Assembly: GCA_019911785.1 (NCBI GenBank)
Contig: JAIOJM010000237.1
Location: 1 to 15,978, forward strand
DNA length: 15,978 bases
Reading direction: 5' to 3'
DNA from: Sulfuricella sp.
Lineage (GTDB): Bacteria; Pseudomonadota; Gammaproteobacteria; Burkholderiales; Sulfuricellaceae
Shown: positions 1 to 5,613 of the stretch, one piece after another
Numbering within the stretch: position 1 is the first letter of the stretch
Layout: each line of letters opens with the position of its first letter
Made by a program: the position numbers and the translations under genes
The notes under the pieces: generated by a model
What the model was told of the DNA's origin: nothing
Databases searched by the model: none
What the model saw: only the letters and a program-made list of their open reading frames with translations

Positions 1-330
1 GCCCTTGCGTTGAAACTTTGGATGGCCGCCCTGTTTCTTGAAGAAGCGCTGGAAGGAGGCATCCAGGTCGATCAGCGTCGCTTGCAGGGCGTGAACCGGC
101 GCTTCCTTCAGGAAGCCGAATTCCTCGCTGTTGCGCCAGGTGGTCAGCCATTTCCGCGTCTCGTGATGATTGGCGTAGGCTTCGCCGCGCTCATGCCGTG
201 CTTGCAGCTCGGCCAAGGCCTTGTTCCAGACGAAGCGGCGACACCCGGCAAAACGGCGCAGCAAAGCCGCCTGCTTCGCGCCGGGGCGAAGCAGGTATTT
301 AAATCCCTGCCGGATTGTAATATCGCTCAT
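1..330 (-). CDS. tnpB: TnpB-like (IS200/IS605 OrfB) protein, N-terminal part, truncated by window edge
   Basis: The minus strand is open without a stop from an ATG at 328-330 to the first base of the window, giving 110 codons. The protein begins MSDITIRQGFKYLLRPGAKQ and continues through RRFAGCRRFVWNKAL, then ends with FQRFFKKQGGHPKFQ. This order (QGFKYxLxP, CRFVWNKAL, then FFxxxGxPxFK) is the classic N-terminus of the IS605 OrfB/TnpB family, the RNA-guided nucleases related to Cas12 that accompany IS200/IS605 transposons. The RuvC-like catalytic residues, the zinc ribbon and any omega RNA lie beyond the left edge and cannot be judged. A short AAGG sits just before the start. No tnpA is adjacent here; the tnpA at 2364 belongs to a separate element 2 kb away. 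It could equally be an IS1341-type solitary tnpB. Family call is secure, completeness unknown. Confidence 0.9.
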   Translation of the reverse strand, partial: MSDITIRQGFKYLLRPGAKQAALLRRFAGCRRFVWNKALAELQARHERGEAYANHHETRKWLTTWRNSEEFGFLKEAPVHALQATLIDLDASFQRFFKKQGGHPKFQRKG

Positions 331-370
331 GCCTTAAAACCCAAAACCATGGATGCCTGCTGCACCCGCA

Positions 371-634
371 CTATCCTTCCCTGCCCTGAAGTGGCGAGGG
401 TTGCCGTGCAATTTGCTCAACGACGCCTTCCTGCTTGCGTGGCGCCACATCATCGAGGCGCACGTACTTGTTGTCTATGATCGCAGCGCCGCAGAATGGC
501 TTGCCAATGTATGGCACCGGGACTTCGGCCGGCACGCCTGCCACGAGTCTTGGGATTACGCAGTAATTCCCGGTCTCGCTGGCCAAGCTGGTCAATGGCA
601 GCAGGGCGATTGCTGCAGCGATTACTTTTCGCAT
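371..634 (-). CDS. Small exported protein of unknown function
   Basis: An 87-residue protein starting MRKVIAAAIALLPLTSLASE, which is a textbook Sec signal peptide with probable cleavage after LAS (about residue 19). The mature part carries two cysteines (about residues 25 and 48) that could form a periplasmic disulfide, and is otherwise unremarkable. The start lies inside the end of the neighbouring gene at 622-798 (13-base overlap in another frame), so the two are probably translated from one message. I do not recognise the family. The signal peptide and the coupled arrangement make it likely to be a real gene, but function cannot be inferred. Confidence 0.6.
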   Translation of the reverse strand: MRKVIAAAIALLPLTSLASETGNYCVIPRLVAGVPAEVPVPYIGKPFCGAAIIDNKYVRLDDVAPRKQEGVVEQIARQPSPLQGREG

Positions 635-798
635 TTAAGGGTCTTGTATGCCTTGTCCTGCGCGGACGCAGATTTGGCGATGACCGCGCACTCGTCGGCT
701 TTTTCTGCGGCGTTGACGAGTCCATAGAGCATGGAGGGAACTGCTAGGATGGCGAGAACCAGGAAAAAACTTCCGGGGATACGACGACTTTGACCCAT
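622..798 (-). CDS. Small membrane-anchored or exported protein of unknown function
   Basis: A 58-residue protein, MGQSRRIPGSFFLVLAILAV and onward, with one hydrophobic segment (about residues 11-30) that is either a signal peptide ending near VNAAEK or a membrane anchor. A short charged tail with two cysteines follows. I chose the ATG at 796-798 because GAGGTG lies about 6 bases upstream; the frame stays open to an ATG at 855, but that longer start lacks a visible ribosome site and would put an unlikely polar stretch before the signal sequence. It overlaps the start of the next minus-strand gene by 13 bases, suggesting a two-gene operon of small envelope proteins. Function unknown. Confidence 0.55.
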   Translation of the reverse strand: MGQSRRIPGSFFLVLAILAVPSMLYGLVNAAEKADECAVIAKSASAQDKAYKTLKCEK

Positions 799-952
799 GA
801 TGCACCTCATATCAGACTTTTCAGAGATGATCCCCCTCGGGCGTGCGCTGGTCACGCTAGTAATGCTGCGCTGTTGGCCTAGTTAACAGCAGATATGGGG
901 TTTTGACGTCGTATTTTTCGTATTCCATGTGGGTTGAAGATACAATTCGGGC

Positions 953-1672
953 ATGATCCCGCTTAGAATTTTCCGCGCGCTCCTTCTCCTTTTCACTGTG
1001 AGCGGAGTCCTGGCCCTGGCAGACAATGCTCTGGCGGTGAATAACGTCCACGAACAATATGTGAAAGTGCTCACCGGCTTTCTGGCGGGCGGCGTGGTCT
1101 TTTTCCTGGCCTACGAAGGGGGGAGAGTGCTCCGCTTTTGCGGGAAAGGTCTGGTGTCTGATGCTACGCGGGAGGGACATATCAACCGTGCTTTGGGAGA
1201 AATCGGCCGCAATGATGCCGGTGTCCAGGTATCCCTGGTTGAGACCGATTCCTTTCTTGCCAGCACCGTGCGGGAGGGTAGGGGGCATCGAATGTTCATC
1301 AGCACATGTATCGTTGATTCCCTGTCGCCGGTTGCTTTGCGAGGCGTCCTGGCGCATGAACTTGGCCACGTCGAAAGCGCTCACCCCATTAAGCTGGCTG
1401 TCCTGTTGGGGCTGCTTGCAGCCGTCAAGTTGTCCGTCGGCGTGCCGCTCGGTGCCGTATTGGCCATCCTTGTGGCCTTTCTTTTTATGTTGAGGGAATG
1501 GGAGTGCGTTGCGGACTCACACGCGGTTGATTCGGCAGGGCAAGGGGCGGTTCTGTCTGCTTTTGAAGAATACCGGGTGATTGCTGGCGATAGGAAGATT
1601 GGCCGGATTGAGGAGTGGTTTTCAGGACACCCCAGCACACAGCGACGTATCGCGGCCGTTAACCGAAAGTGA
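953..1672 (+). CDS. M48-family (HtpX/Ste24-type) integral membrane zinc metallopeptidase
   Basis: The 239-residue protein has the M48 zinc site HELGH (H135, E136, H139) in the context GVLAHELGHVESAHP. It also has a third ligand in REWECVAD (E184, with D188 giving the family ExxxD pattern) and the C-terminal HPSTQRRIAAV motif usual in M48 peptidases. Hydrophobic segments lie at about residues 8-26, 40-56 and 145-178, so it should sit in the inner membrane and act in protein quality control or processing of membrane proteins. At 239 residues it is a short member of the family. A TACAAT box lies only seven bases before the ATG without a convincing -35, so the transcript could be leaderless, but this is weak. 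The stop TGA is followed after four bases by the start of a secreted protein, implying an operon and perhaps a substrate or partner relationship. Family assignment is strong; substrate unknown. Confidence 0.88.
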   Translation: MIPLRIFRALLLLFTVSGVLALADNALAVNNVHEQYVKVLTGFLAGGVVFFLAYEGGRVLRFCGKGLVSDATREGHINRALGEIGRNDAGVQVSLVETDSFLASTVREGRGHRMFISTCIVDSLSPVALRGVLAHELGHVESAHPIKLAVLLGLLAAVKLSVGVPLGAVLAILVAFLFMLREWECVADSHAVDSAGQGAVLSAFEEYRVIAGDRKIGRIEEWFSGHPSTQRRIAAVNRK

Positions 1673-1676
1673 GGAT

Positions 1677-2288
1677 ATGGTGAAGATATTGAACCGACTG
1701 CTTGTACTGTTCTGCGCCACGACTGGTTCCGCTTTGGCGCAGGACGCCGAGAGTTATTACACATACCGACGGCCGGCGCCATCTCAGGCATCACCCTCCG
1801 CACACGGCAATATCCGGTCCTACGGATACACGAGCAAGGTGATTCGTGAGGCCGGTCCGGTTGGCAAAACCCTGGTTGGCAAGGTGAGTGGGCCGAGTGC
1901 GCGTCCGGCTAAGGCCGGTGGACTGGCCACAGGGAAAGAAGGTGCGGAAACGGGTGCCATGCTCGAAAAAACCACCGATGGCGCGGACCAGGCGTCAGAT
2001 ACTCACGACCGCTCGGCTGTTAGCCATCCTACAGTGACGTTGCCGCCTAACATGGAGCGCGGTGTCCGCGAACTGGAGGAGAGCGTTGGCGAGCTCCCTG
2101 GCTATACGTCAGCTATGTCCAAACATGTTCAGCAGAATGGATTGCGTGGTTTTCTTGCCGTGACGCCAGAACTGAAGGCACAGGGCCAGTCTTTAGGCGG
2201 TCGGATGGGTGGAGGAATTCTCGGGATCATGACGGATGTTGGAAAAGAGATGGCCACTCAAACCACTCCTGAGCGGCCAGCTAAATAA
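1677..2288 (+). CDS. Secreted protein of unknown function, partner of the M48 peptidase gene
   Basis: I take the ATG at 1677 (203 residues) instead of the longer frame from 1581. It is preceded by GAGG, it follows the peptidase stop by four bases, and it gives an ideal signal peptide (MVKILNRLLVLFCATTGSAL, cleavage near ALA-QD). The mature protein has a Tyr/Pro-rich start, a low-complexity Gly/Ala/Thr middle, and a C-terminal block (residues about 139-195, beginning ELPGY) rich in glycine. That C-terminal block is recognisably similar, without gaps, to a decayed copy at 3373-3570, so it is probably the conserved domain of a small family. Its product is probably periplasmic. The IS200-type element begins directly after its stop codon. 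I do not recognise the family. Confidence 0.7.
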   Translation: MVKILNRLLVLFCATTGSALAQDAESYYTYRRPAPSQASPSAHGNIRSYGYTSKVIREAGPVGKTLVGKVSGPSARPAKAGGLATGKEGAETGAMLEKTTDGADQASDTHDRSAVSHPTVTLPPNMERGVRELEESVGELPGYTSAMSKHVQQNGLRGFLAVTPELKAQGQSLGGRMGGGILGIMTDVGKEMATQTTPERPAK

Positions 2289-2326
2289 AAGGTGCGATTA
2301 AAGTCCCCCATAGGGGATCCGTAAAT

Positions 2327-2347
2327 CCCTCGCCTTTAGGCGAAGGG
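2327..2347. repeat. Left-end subterminal hairpin of the IS200-type element
   Basis: CCCTCGCC (2327-2334) pairs with the GGCGA/AGGG side (2339-2347) around a TTTA loop, with one bulged A at 2344. The same arm and loop recur as a perfect hairpin at 2840-2859. The bulge distinguishes the left from the right end, a feature known to matter for end recognition in this family. Confidence 0.75.
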
Positions 2348-2363
2348 GAAGTAAAATATCGGA

Positions 2364-2792
2364 ATGAGAGATTATAAGTCAGGCAGTCACACGGTGTGGG
2401 ACTGCAAATATCATCTGGTATGGATTACCAAGTACCGATATCCGGTGTTGGTGGGAGATGTTGGCCAAAGGGCGAGAGAATTGCTCAGAGAGATAGCGCG
2501 AAGCATGGAGATGACGATCTACGCAGGAGCGATCAACCGAGATCATGTACACATGTTGATAGGAATACCACCACACATATCGGTATCGAAGGCAGTGCAA
2601 TATCTGAAGGGGAAGAGCTCACACAAGATGTTATCGGAATTTCCGAGCCTGAAGAAACGTTACTGGGGCCAGCACTTGTGGGGCAGGGGATACTGGGTCT
2701 CGTCGAGTGGCAATGTAACCGATGAGGTATGGAAGAAGTACATCGAAACTCAGAAGCCGGAGGAACCGGATGATAATTTCCACGTGGTGTAA
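2364..2792 (+). CDS. tnpA: IS200/IS605-family TnpA, Y1 HUH single-strand transposase
   Basis: The 142-residue protein is full length for the family. It shows the N-terminal signature HTVWDCKYHLVWITKYRYPV, the metal-binding HUH motif HVHMLI (H61, H63) and the catalytic tyrosine in KKYIETQ (Y126). Between them stands the usual KAVQYLKGKSSHKM helix and the RYWGQHLWGRGYWVSSSG block. The enzyme excises and inserts the element as single-stranded DNA through a covalent phosphotyrosine intermediate, targeting short tetranucleotides, often at replication forks. All key residues are intact, so the element may be active. Start chosen at the ATG with GGGAAG upstream; the first hairpin lies upstream and could dampen expression, as seen for IS200. 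Confidence 0.95.
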   Translation: MRDYKSGSHTVWDCKYHLVWITKYRYPVLVGDVGQRARELLREIARSMEMTIYAGAINRDHVHMLIGIPPHISVSKAVQYLKGKSSHKMLSEFPSLKKRYWGQHLWGRGYWVSSSGNVTDEVWKKYIETQKPEEPDDNFHVV

Positions 2793-2859
2793 GTCGGCCA
2801 AAGGCCGACATAATTACCGGCTTGAGCCGTAACTTTAAGCCCTCGCCTTTAGGCGAGGG
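2793..2859. repeat. Right-end hairpin cluster of the IS200-type element
   Basis: Three successive stem-loops follow the tnpA stop: GTCGGCC/GGCCGAC (2793-2809), CGGCT/AGCCG (2818-2829), and the perfect CCCTCGCC-TTTA-GGCGAGGG hairpin (2840-2859) that matches the left end. The last is the likely transposase recognition hairpin; the first may also act as a transcription terminator. Confidence 0.7.
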
Positions 2860-2944
2860 TAGTTAACCCCGGTTGCAATATCGTCAACGACTCCGGCCAT
2901 TTGACCATGGCGTGACCATGCGGTTTGGCATCTTAGCCTATCCG

Positions 2945-2998
2945 TTAAGTTGCACCAGGCTCATGGGCGAACTCGATCCATTTGCGTGAAACTTTCAT
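2945..2998 (-). CDS. Very short ORF with a good ribosome site, possibly a truncated gene
   Basis: A 17-codon frame, MKVSRKWIEFAHEPGAT, begins 38 bases after the membrane-protein gene at 3037-3351 ends, on the same strand, and has AAAGGA five bases before its ATG. The ribosome site is better than that of many genes here, which suggests a genuine start whose downstream body has been lost by rearrangement near the IS200-type element. It could also be chance. No function can be given. Confidence 0.25.
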   Translation of the reverse strand: MKVSRKWIEFAHEPGAT

Positions 2999-3036
2999 GG
3001 CAGTCCTTTCCTATCTTCTGATGATAAGGCTCGCGT

Positions 3037-3351
3037 TCACAGCTCGCTGGCAGCGGCGGTATTTTTCCGCTTCCGCCAGCCGGTTATCTGAATAACCTCC
3101 GCGCTGGTTCGTGCGATACGCCGGGGTTGAGTAGACGACAGTGTGGGCACTGGCCAGTCCGGCAGTTGGATGGTCTGGACGCCTGGCAGGGGTTTCAGGA
3201 GGTAGAAAAGGATGGCCAGAACCATGCCCAGCCCGAGTGCCAGAATGCCGAGAATAAGCGTCGTTGCGTTCGGGGCCAACAGACCGACCGCGATGGCACC
3301 CGTAAGCCCAGCCATGGCGATCACGATGAGACGACGAAAGAAGATTATCAT
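3037..3351 (-). CDS. Small inner-membrane protein with two predicted helices, unknown function
   Basis: From the ATG at 3349-3351 the protein has 104 residues: MIIFFRRLIVIAMAGLTGAI starts a first hydrophobic helix (about 6-25), and a second runs about 31-51 through GILALGLGMVLAILFYLL. A soluble, basic C-terminal tail of about 50 residues (ending in a WRKRKN stretch) follows. The frame is open upstream to 3507, but the extra residues read as antisense of the paralogue fragment at 3373-3570, and AAAGGCAAG lies before the internal start, so I prefer the short form. The arrangement (helical hairpin plus basic tail) is common in element-encoded membrane proteins. I do not recognise it. Confidence 0.55.
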   Translation of the reverse strand: MIIFFRRLIVIAMAGLTGAIAVGLLAPNATTLILGILALGLGMVLAILFYLLKPLPGVQTIQLPDWPVPTLSSTQPRRIARTSAEVIQITGWRKRKNTAAASEL

Positions 3352-3372
3352 CTGTCTTGCCTTTCTGGTCGC

Positions 3373-3570
3373 CAGTTGCCCGGCTACGCTGTAAAAGTGG
3401 CTGAGCAAGTGGAAAAACATGGAATAGCTGGTCTGGCCTACGAAAGTCCTGAAATGAAGAAGGCTGGACGTGATCTGGGCATGGATATAGGCAGTGGGAT
3501 TCGGCACTTTGCCATTGCCCTGAGCAAGGACATGGTAGCAGCTGTCGCATCAGCGCGGCAATACAACTGA
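3373..3570 (+). pseudogene. C-terminal fragment of a paralogue of the secreted protein at 1677-2288
   Basis: The plus-strand frame ending at 3570 gives QLPGYAVKVAEQVEKHGIAG and then SPEMKKAGRDLGMDIGSGI. Set against residues 139-195 of the 1677-2288 protein (ELPGYTSAMSKHVQQNGLRG, then TPELKAQGQSLGGRMGGGI), it aligns without gaps. LPGY, V, the two G of GxxG, PE, K, G, LG, GxGI, K and M are shared, about 18 of 55 positions by eye. Upstream of 3373 the frame stays open to 3127 but reads as the antisense of the membrane-protein gene, so the N-terminal half of this paralogue, including its signal peptide, appears to be missing. It is therefore called a remnant; a short functional protein with an unusual start cannot be excluded. 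Confidence 0.5.
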
Positions 3571-3592
3571 TCAACTGCAGCGGGTAAAAGAA

Positions 3593-3612
3593 AGCCGGCG
3601 TTTCCGCCGGCT
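3593..3612 (-). terminator. Perfect GC-rich hairpin, probable rho-independent terminator
   Basis: AGCCGGCG and CGCCGGCT form an 8-bp perfect stem with a four-base loop. On the minus strand the stem is followed by TTTCTTTTA, which suits termination of leftward transcription; on the plus strand no T-run follows. It separates the 3.4-kb fragment region from the replication module. Confidence 0.5.
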
Positions 3613-3713
3613 AATGATGCACGATTCCTGCCAAGGAAAATCGACGCCCCAGCGATCCCAAGTGTGTAGAATTTGGTATGTAACAAGAGCACACACAGAT
3701 TACCTTAAAATGT

Positions 3714-3738
3714 TTGTGTACTCAAGATGAGTACACAA
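3714..3738. promoter_or_regulatory. 25-bp perfect palindrome, probable operator of the HTH gene at 3770
   Basis: TTGTGTACTC and its exact reverse complement GAGTACACAA flank a 5-bp centre (AAGAT). Ten-base perfect arms with an odd central spacer are typical of a dimeric HTH repressor site and there is no T-tract to make a terminator. It lies 31 bases before the start of a putative HTH regulator, so autoregulation is the simplest reading. Related GTGTGT and ACACAC half-sites lie 30-50 bases upstream. Confidence 0.6.
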
Positions 3739-3769
3739 CTTTACGACGAGACTAAAAAGGCTAGCAAAC

Positions 3770-4141
3770 ATGGATGAAGAAGAATCCACCATGGACCAGG
3801 AGCGCAACCAAAGACATGTTGGTCTTTTGGATGCCCTTAATGTGCGCTTCAGCATGAACGATCGTGAGGTTGCTGATCTCTTAATGACTAAGAAAGGCAT
3901 CGTCTGCGATGTCCGTGGCGGTCGGCGTGATTTGACCTTCCAGCAGGAGCTTAGGGCATATAGCCATCTTGGGTATGCGTGGGCTCGTGCGGCCATGCTG
4001 AAGTTGCTGCCGGATGAGGTCCAGGAAAACTTGCTTGAACTGGACAATGCCAGAACTAAGGCTGGCGTCGAAGAACTGAAGGATGCCGGACAGGATAAGA
4101 CAAGCGGGTCGCAAAAGTATAAGTCTGGGCCGGCTATGTGA
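3770..4141 (+). CDS. Putative small HTH DNA-binding regulator of the replication module
   Basis: The 123-residue protein contains, at about residues 28-70, a stretch that fits a Cro/C1-type helix-turn-helix layout: MNDREVADLLMTKKGIVCDV, then RGGRRDLTFQQELRAYSHLGY. The order (EVADLL, turn, recognition helix, GRRxLT, LGY) resembles XRE-like repressors of small replicons and phages. A helical Leu/Glu-rich segment and a Lys/Gly/Ser tail follow. The annotated ATG at 3770 and a second ATG at 3791 are both possible; neither has a strong ribosome site. It sits directly behind a perfect palindrome and upstream of the origin, which supports a role in copy or transfer control, but the HTH call rests on pattern alone. 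Confidence 0.55.
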   Translation: MDEEESTMDQERNQRHVGLLDALNVRFSMNDREVADLLMTKKGIVCDVRGGRRDLTFQQELRAYSHLGYAWARAAMLKLLPDEVQENLLELDNARTKAGVEELKDAGQDKTSGSQKYKSGPAM

Positions 4142-4289
4142 AGACTGCGGACTTGAAGCCTGTCTGGCCTTCAAGGTAACAACAGCCGCTGGTTACTATG
4201 CCACCTGTGGCGAAGGCTGTCTGAAAGGCAGCCGCTTTATCTGCCTGCACTCTTCATTTCTGCTGTCTTCCTGTTTGGGTCTGAGCTGA
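4083..4289 (+). CDS. Possible Cys-rich small protein (zinc-knuckle-like)
   Basis: A 68-codon frame overlapping the end of the preceding gene by 59 bases. Its middle, RLCEDCGLEACLAFKV followed by GYYATCGEGCLKGSRF, holds a CxxC, a third Cys, and a CxxxC, spaced like a small zinc-binding fold. The C-terminus is hydrophobic and ends just before the first iteron. The ATG at 4083 has AAGG directly abutting, too close to be a good ribosome site. Either a genuine translationally coupled metal-binding protein or chance; the cysteine pattern is the only support. Confidence 0.3.
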   Translation: MPDRIRQAGRKSISLGRLCEDCGLEACLAFKVTTAAGYYATCGEGCLKGSRFICLHSSFLLSSCLGLS

Positions 4290-4292
4290 AAG

Positions 4293-4307
4293 GTGACAAA
4301 AAGACGG
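4293..4307 (+). repeat. Iteron 1 (GTGACAAAAAGACGG)
   Basis: This copy is exactly identical to the downstream copies at 5372, 5576 and 5599 and lies on the far side of the A+T-rich tract from the main array. It is preceded by GAGCTGAAAG, similar to the bases before the copies at 5463 and 5576, hinting that the distal iterons were duplicated with some flank. Confidence 0.85.
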
Positions 4308-4345
4308 CGGGGGGTTTTGTGGCAATAAGCAAAAACGGGGCTGCG

Positions 4346-4389
4346 TATTTTTAAGATATTTTTCCTTGTTTTTAGAACCTTGTTTTTAA
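4346..4389. other. A+T-rich tract with direct repeats, candidate DNA-unwinding element
   Basis: Very T-rich run containing CCTTGTTTTTA twice (4364-4374 and 4378-4388, 14-base period) and further T5 runs before it. Position between iteron 1 and the main array is right for the duplex-opening site of an iteron origin. Confidence 0.6.
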
Positions 4390-4453
4390 GCGAGGGCGTT
4401 ATCTCTGAAAGCCTTGCCAGTAGCGGGTTTCGGGATGTCCGGTTTTCCCAATA

Positions 4454-4530
4454 GTGACAAACAGACGGCGGGGGTGACAAACAGACGGTCAGGGGTGACA
4501 CCAAGGCGGTAAACGGTGACGCCGAGACGG
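4454..4530 (+). repeat. Main iteron array, four direct repeats in helical phase
   Basis: Copies start at 4454, 4474, 4495 and 4516, so spacing is 20, 21 and 21 bases, two DNA turns each. The first two are GTGACAAACAGACGG; the last two degrade to GTGACACCAAGGCGG and GTGACGCCGAGACGG. The conserved outer blocks GTGAC and ACGG or GCGG mark the contact half-sites of the initiator. Confidence 0.9.
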
Positions 4531-4532
4531 TA

Positions 4533-4541
4533 ATATCCACA
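4533..4541 (+). promoter_or_regulatory. DnaA box (one mismatch)
   Basis: ATATCCACA differs from the consensus TTATCCACA only at the first base, and it lies three bases after the last iteron, the usual place for a DnaA site helping the initiator. Confidence 0.55.
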
Positions 4542-4549
4542 GGAACCGG

Positions 4550-4600
4550 TTGCCATTTGCCATTTTCAGCTATAAAGTGACTACACAAAATCTTCGTCAC
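4550..4600 (+). promoter_or_regulatory. Probable Rep promoter with inverted half-iteron operator
   Basis: TTGCCA (4550-4555) and TATAAA (4571-4576) resemble -35 and -10 boxes, although with a short 15-base spacer. GTGAC (4577-4581) and its reverse complement GTCAC (4596-4600) match the iteron half-site in inverted orientation over the likely transcription start. Initiators of this class commonly repress their own gene through such inverted half-iterons. Confidence 0.45.
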
Positions 4601-4607
4601 CGCGGCT

Positions 4608-5372
4608 ATGGCTAAATCCACAAAAGAGAGTGCACCAGATATGCCAAGCCTGTCTGATGCGCTTTCGGATCATCTGATTAGCAAGTCGAATTCGCTAGTC
4701 AGGGCGTCGTACAAACTCTCGCTCCAGGAACAGCGGTTAATCCTGGCTGCGATCAGCAAGCTGGATTCCCGAAAACTTGGCATTCGTCCAGGTCATGATC
4801 AATCACATGTGCGTATTACGGCTGCTGAGTTTGCCGAAACCTTCGGCATTTCCACAAAAAATGCGTACGATGAACTGAGATCGGCGACCAATGATCTGTT
4901 CGAGAGAAAAATCACCGAGATCGATGGCAAGCAGACCACGAAACTGCGATGGGTCAGCAAGGTGCGTTATCACGATGGCGAAGGGTGGGCGGATCTTACT
5001 TTTGCCCAGGATATCCTGCCGTATTTGACCCTGCTGAGAAAACAATTCACTTCTTACAAACTCAAGCAGGTTGCGGGTCTCCGAAGTGTTTACAGCATCC
5101 GCATCTTCGAGCTGTGTGCCCAGTTTGCCGAAACAGGTTTGCTGCGCATTTCTCTGGCTGACCTTATCACGAGCCTAGACCTTCCTTACACTCGCTACAT
5201 TGATATCGTACGACGCGTTATTCAGCCTGCTGTCGATGAGCTGCGTGTGAAATCCAATCTTGAAATCATCTGGCGGCCGATTAAAGAGGGTAGGGCGGTC
5301 AAAACTATTGAATTTCAATTTCACGAAGCCGCGCAACAAAAGCTCGAACTGGAGACCCCGCTTCCCGAATAG
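4608..5372 (+). CDS. repA: Rep_3-superfamily plasmid replication initiator
   Basis: The 254-residue protein fits the two-winged-helix initiators of iteron plasmids (Rep_3, as in pPS10, R6K and pSC101). The SNSLVRASYKLSLQEQRLIL motif (about residues 27-46) is the conserved start of the first domain; ITAAEFAETFGIS and AYDELRSATNDLFERKI follow. FTSYKLKQVAGLRSVYSIRI then leads into the second winged helix near residue 160, and the protein ends with a basic iteron-binding region (DIVRRVIQPAVDEL, then IIWRPIKEGRAV). It should bind the GTGACAAAAAGACGG repeats on both sides of the gene, open the A+T-rich tract and repress itself. The start ATG lacks a clear ribosome site and lies about 25 bases after the expected transcription start. 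The TAG stop shares its last base with a downstream iteron. The Rep function is well supported; symbol used generically. Confidence 0.93.
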   Translation: MAKSTKESAPDMPSLSDALSDHLISKSNSLVRASYKLSLQEQRLILAAISKLDSRKLGIRPGHDQSHVRITAAEFAETFGISTKNAYDELRSATNDLFERKITEIDGKQTTKLRWVSKVRYHDGEGWADLTFAQDILPYLTLLRKQFTSYKLKQVAGLRSVYSIRIFELCAQFAETGLLRISLADLITSLDLPYTRYIDIVRRVIQPAVDELRVKSNLEIIWRPIKEGRAVKTIEFQFHEAAQQKLELETPLPE

Positions 5373-5613
5373 TGACAAAAAGACGGTCGTCTAATGTTGG
5401 CGCCCACTCTCCTGTGATCACTCATTGCATATAGGGAATCCATTTTTGGGTATGAGCTTAAAGTGACAGAAAGACGGTCAAGGTATGTGGCCGCCGATAT
5501 GGGCGCACACTACCGTGTAACCTCCTGTTAATCAATGCATATCAATGGCTGTTTACACCTGGCTGCGCTTGAAAGGTGACAAAAAGACGGTTATTACGGT
5601 GACAAAAAGACGG
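5372..5613 (+). repeat. Downstream iteron group, four copies
   Basis: GTGACAAAAAGACGG recurs at 5372-5386, 5576-5590 and 5599-5613, and as GTGACAGAAAGACGG at 5463-5477. The first begins inside the Rep stop codon. Spacing is wide (91 and 113 bases), then 23 bases. The stretches before the second and third copies are themselves alike (GGCGC-CACTC or CACT, then ATTGCATAT or AATGCATAT, then GAGCTTAAAG or GCGCTTGAAAG), so they look like a diverged tandem duplication of about 100 bases. Such extra iterons may titrate Rep or mediate plasmid handcuffing. No gene is visible in 5387-5598. Confidence 0.85.

Larger units (their letters stand above)
2290..2866 (+). mobile_element. IS200-type element (single tnpA, imperfect palindromic ends)
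   Basis: A compact element of about 0.58 kb: a left-end region with two hairpins (2304-2317 and 2327-2347), one tnpA gene, then a right-end region with three hairpins (2793-2809, 2818-2829, 2840-2859). The hairpins at 2327-2347 and 2840-2859 share the same sequence, CCCTCGCC with a TTTA loop, as expected for the subterminal structures recognised by Y1 transposases. IS200/IS605 elements have no terminal inverted repeats and make no target duplication, so the exact ends given here are approximate. It has landed immediately after the stop of the secreted-protein gene. No tnpB is within it. Confidence 0.8.
4293..4607 (+). other. Replication origin (iteron type) upstream of the Rep gene
   Basis: This gene-free stretch has the parts of a classic iteron origin in order: one iteron (4293-4307), an A+T-rich tract with a duplicated 11-mer (about 4346-4389), four helically phased iterons (4454-4530), a DnaA-box match (4533-4541), then a promoter region leading into the Rep initiator. 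Iterons are sites for the Rep_3 protein; the A+T-rich tract is the likely melting site. Confidence 0.85.

Noticed and set aside
10..480. 156-codon plus-strand frame
   Set aside because: Antisense of the clear TnpB N-terminus for most of its length.
857..1384. 175-codon minus-strand frame
   Set aside because: Lies entirely opposite the M48 peptidase and its leader and has no protein-like features.
3127..3372. N-terminal part of a 147-codon plus-strand frame ending at 3570
   Set aside because: Residue make-up (Gln, His, Arg, Asp rich) looks like the antisense of the two-helix membrane protein at 3037-3351; only the part from 3373 has a paralogue.
3011..3574. 187-codon minus-strand frame
   Set aside because: Different frame from the hydrophobic membrane protein, with a shadow-like composition and no ribosome site.
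4293..5613. CRISPR array
   Set aside because: The 15-base repeats are irregularly spaced, phased at 20-21 bases in the main group, and flank a Rep gene, so they are iterons.
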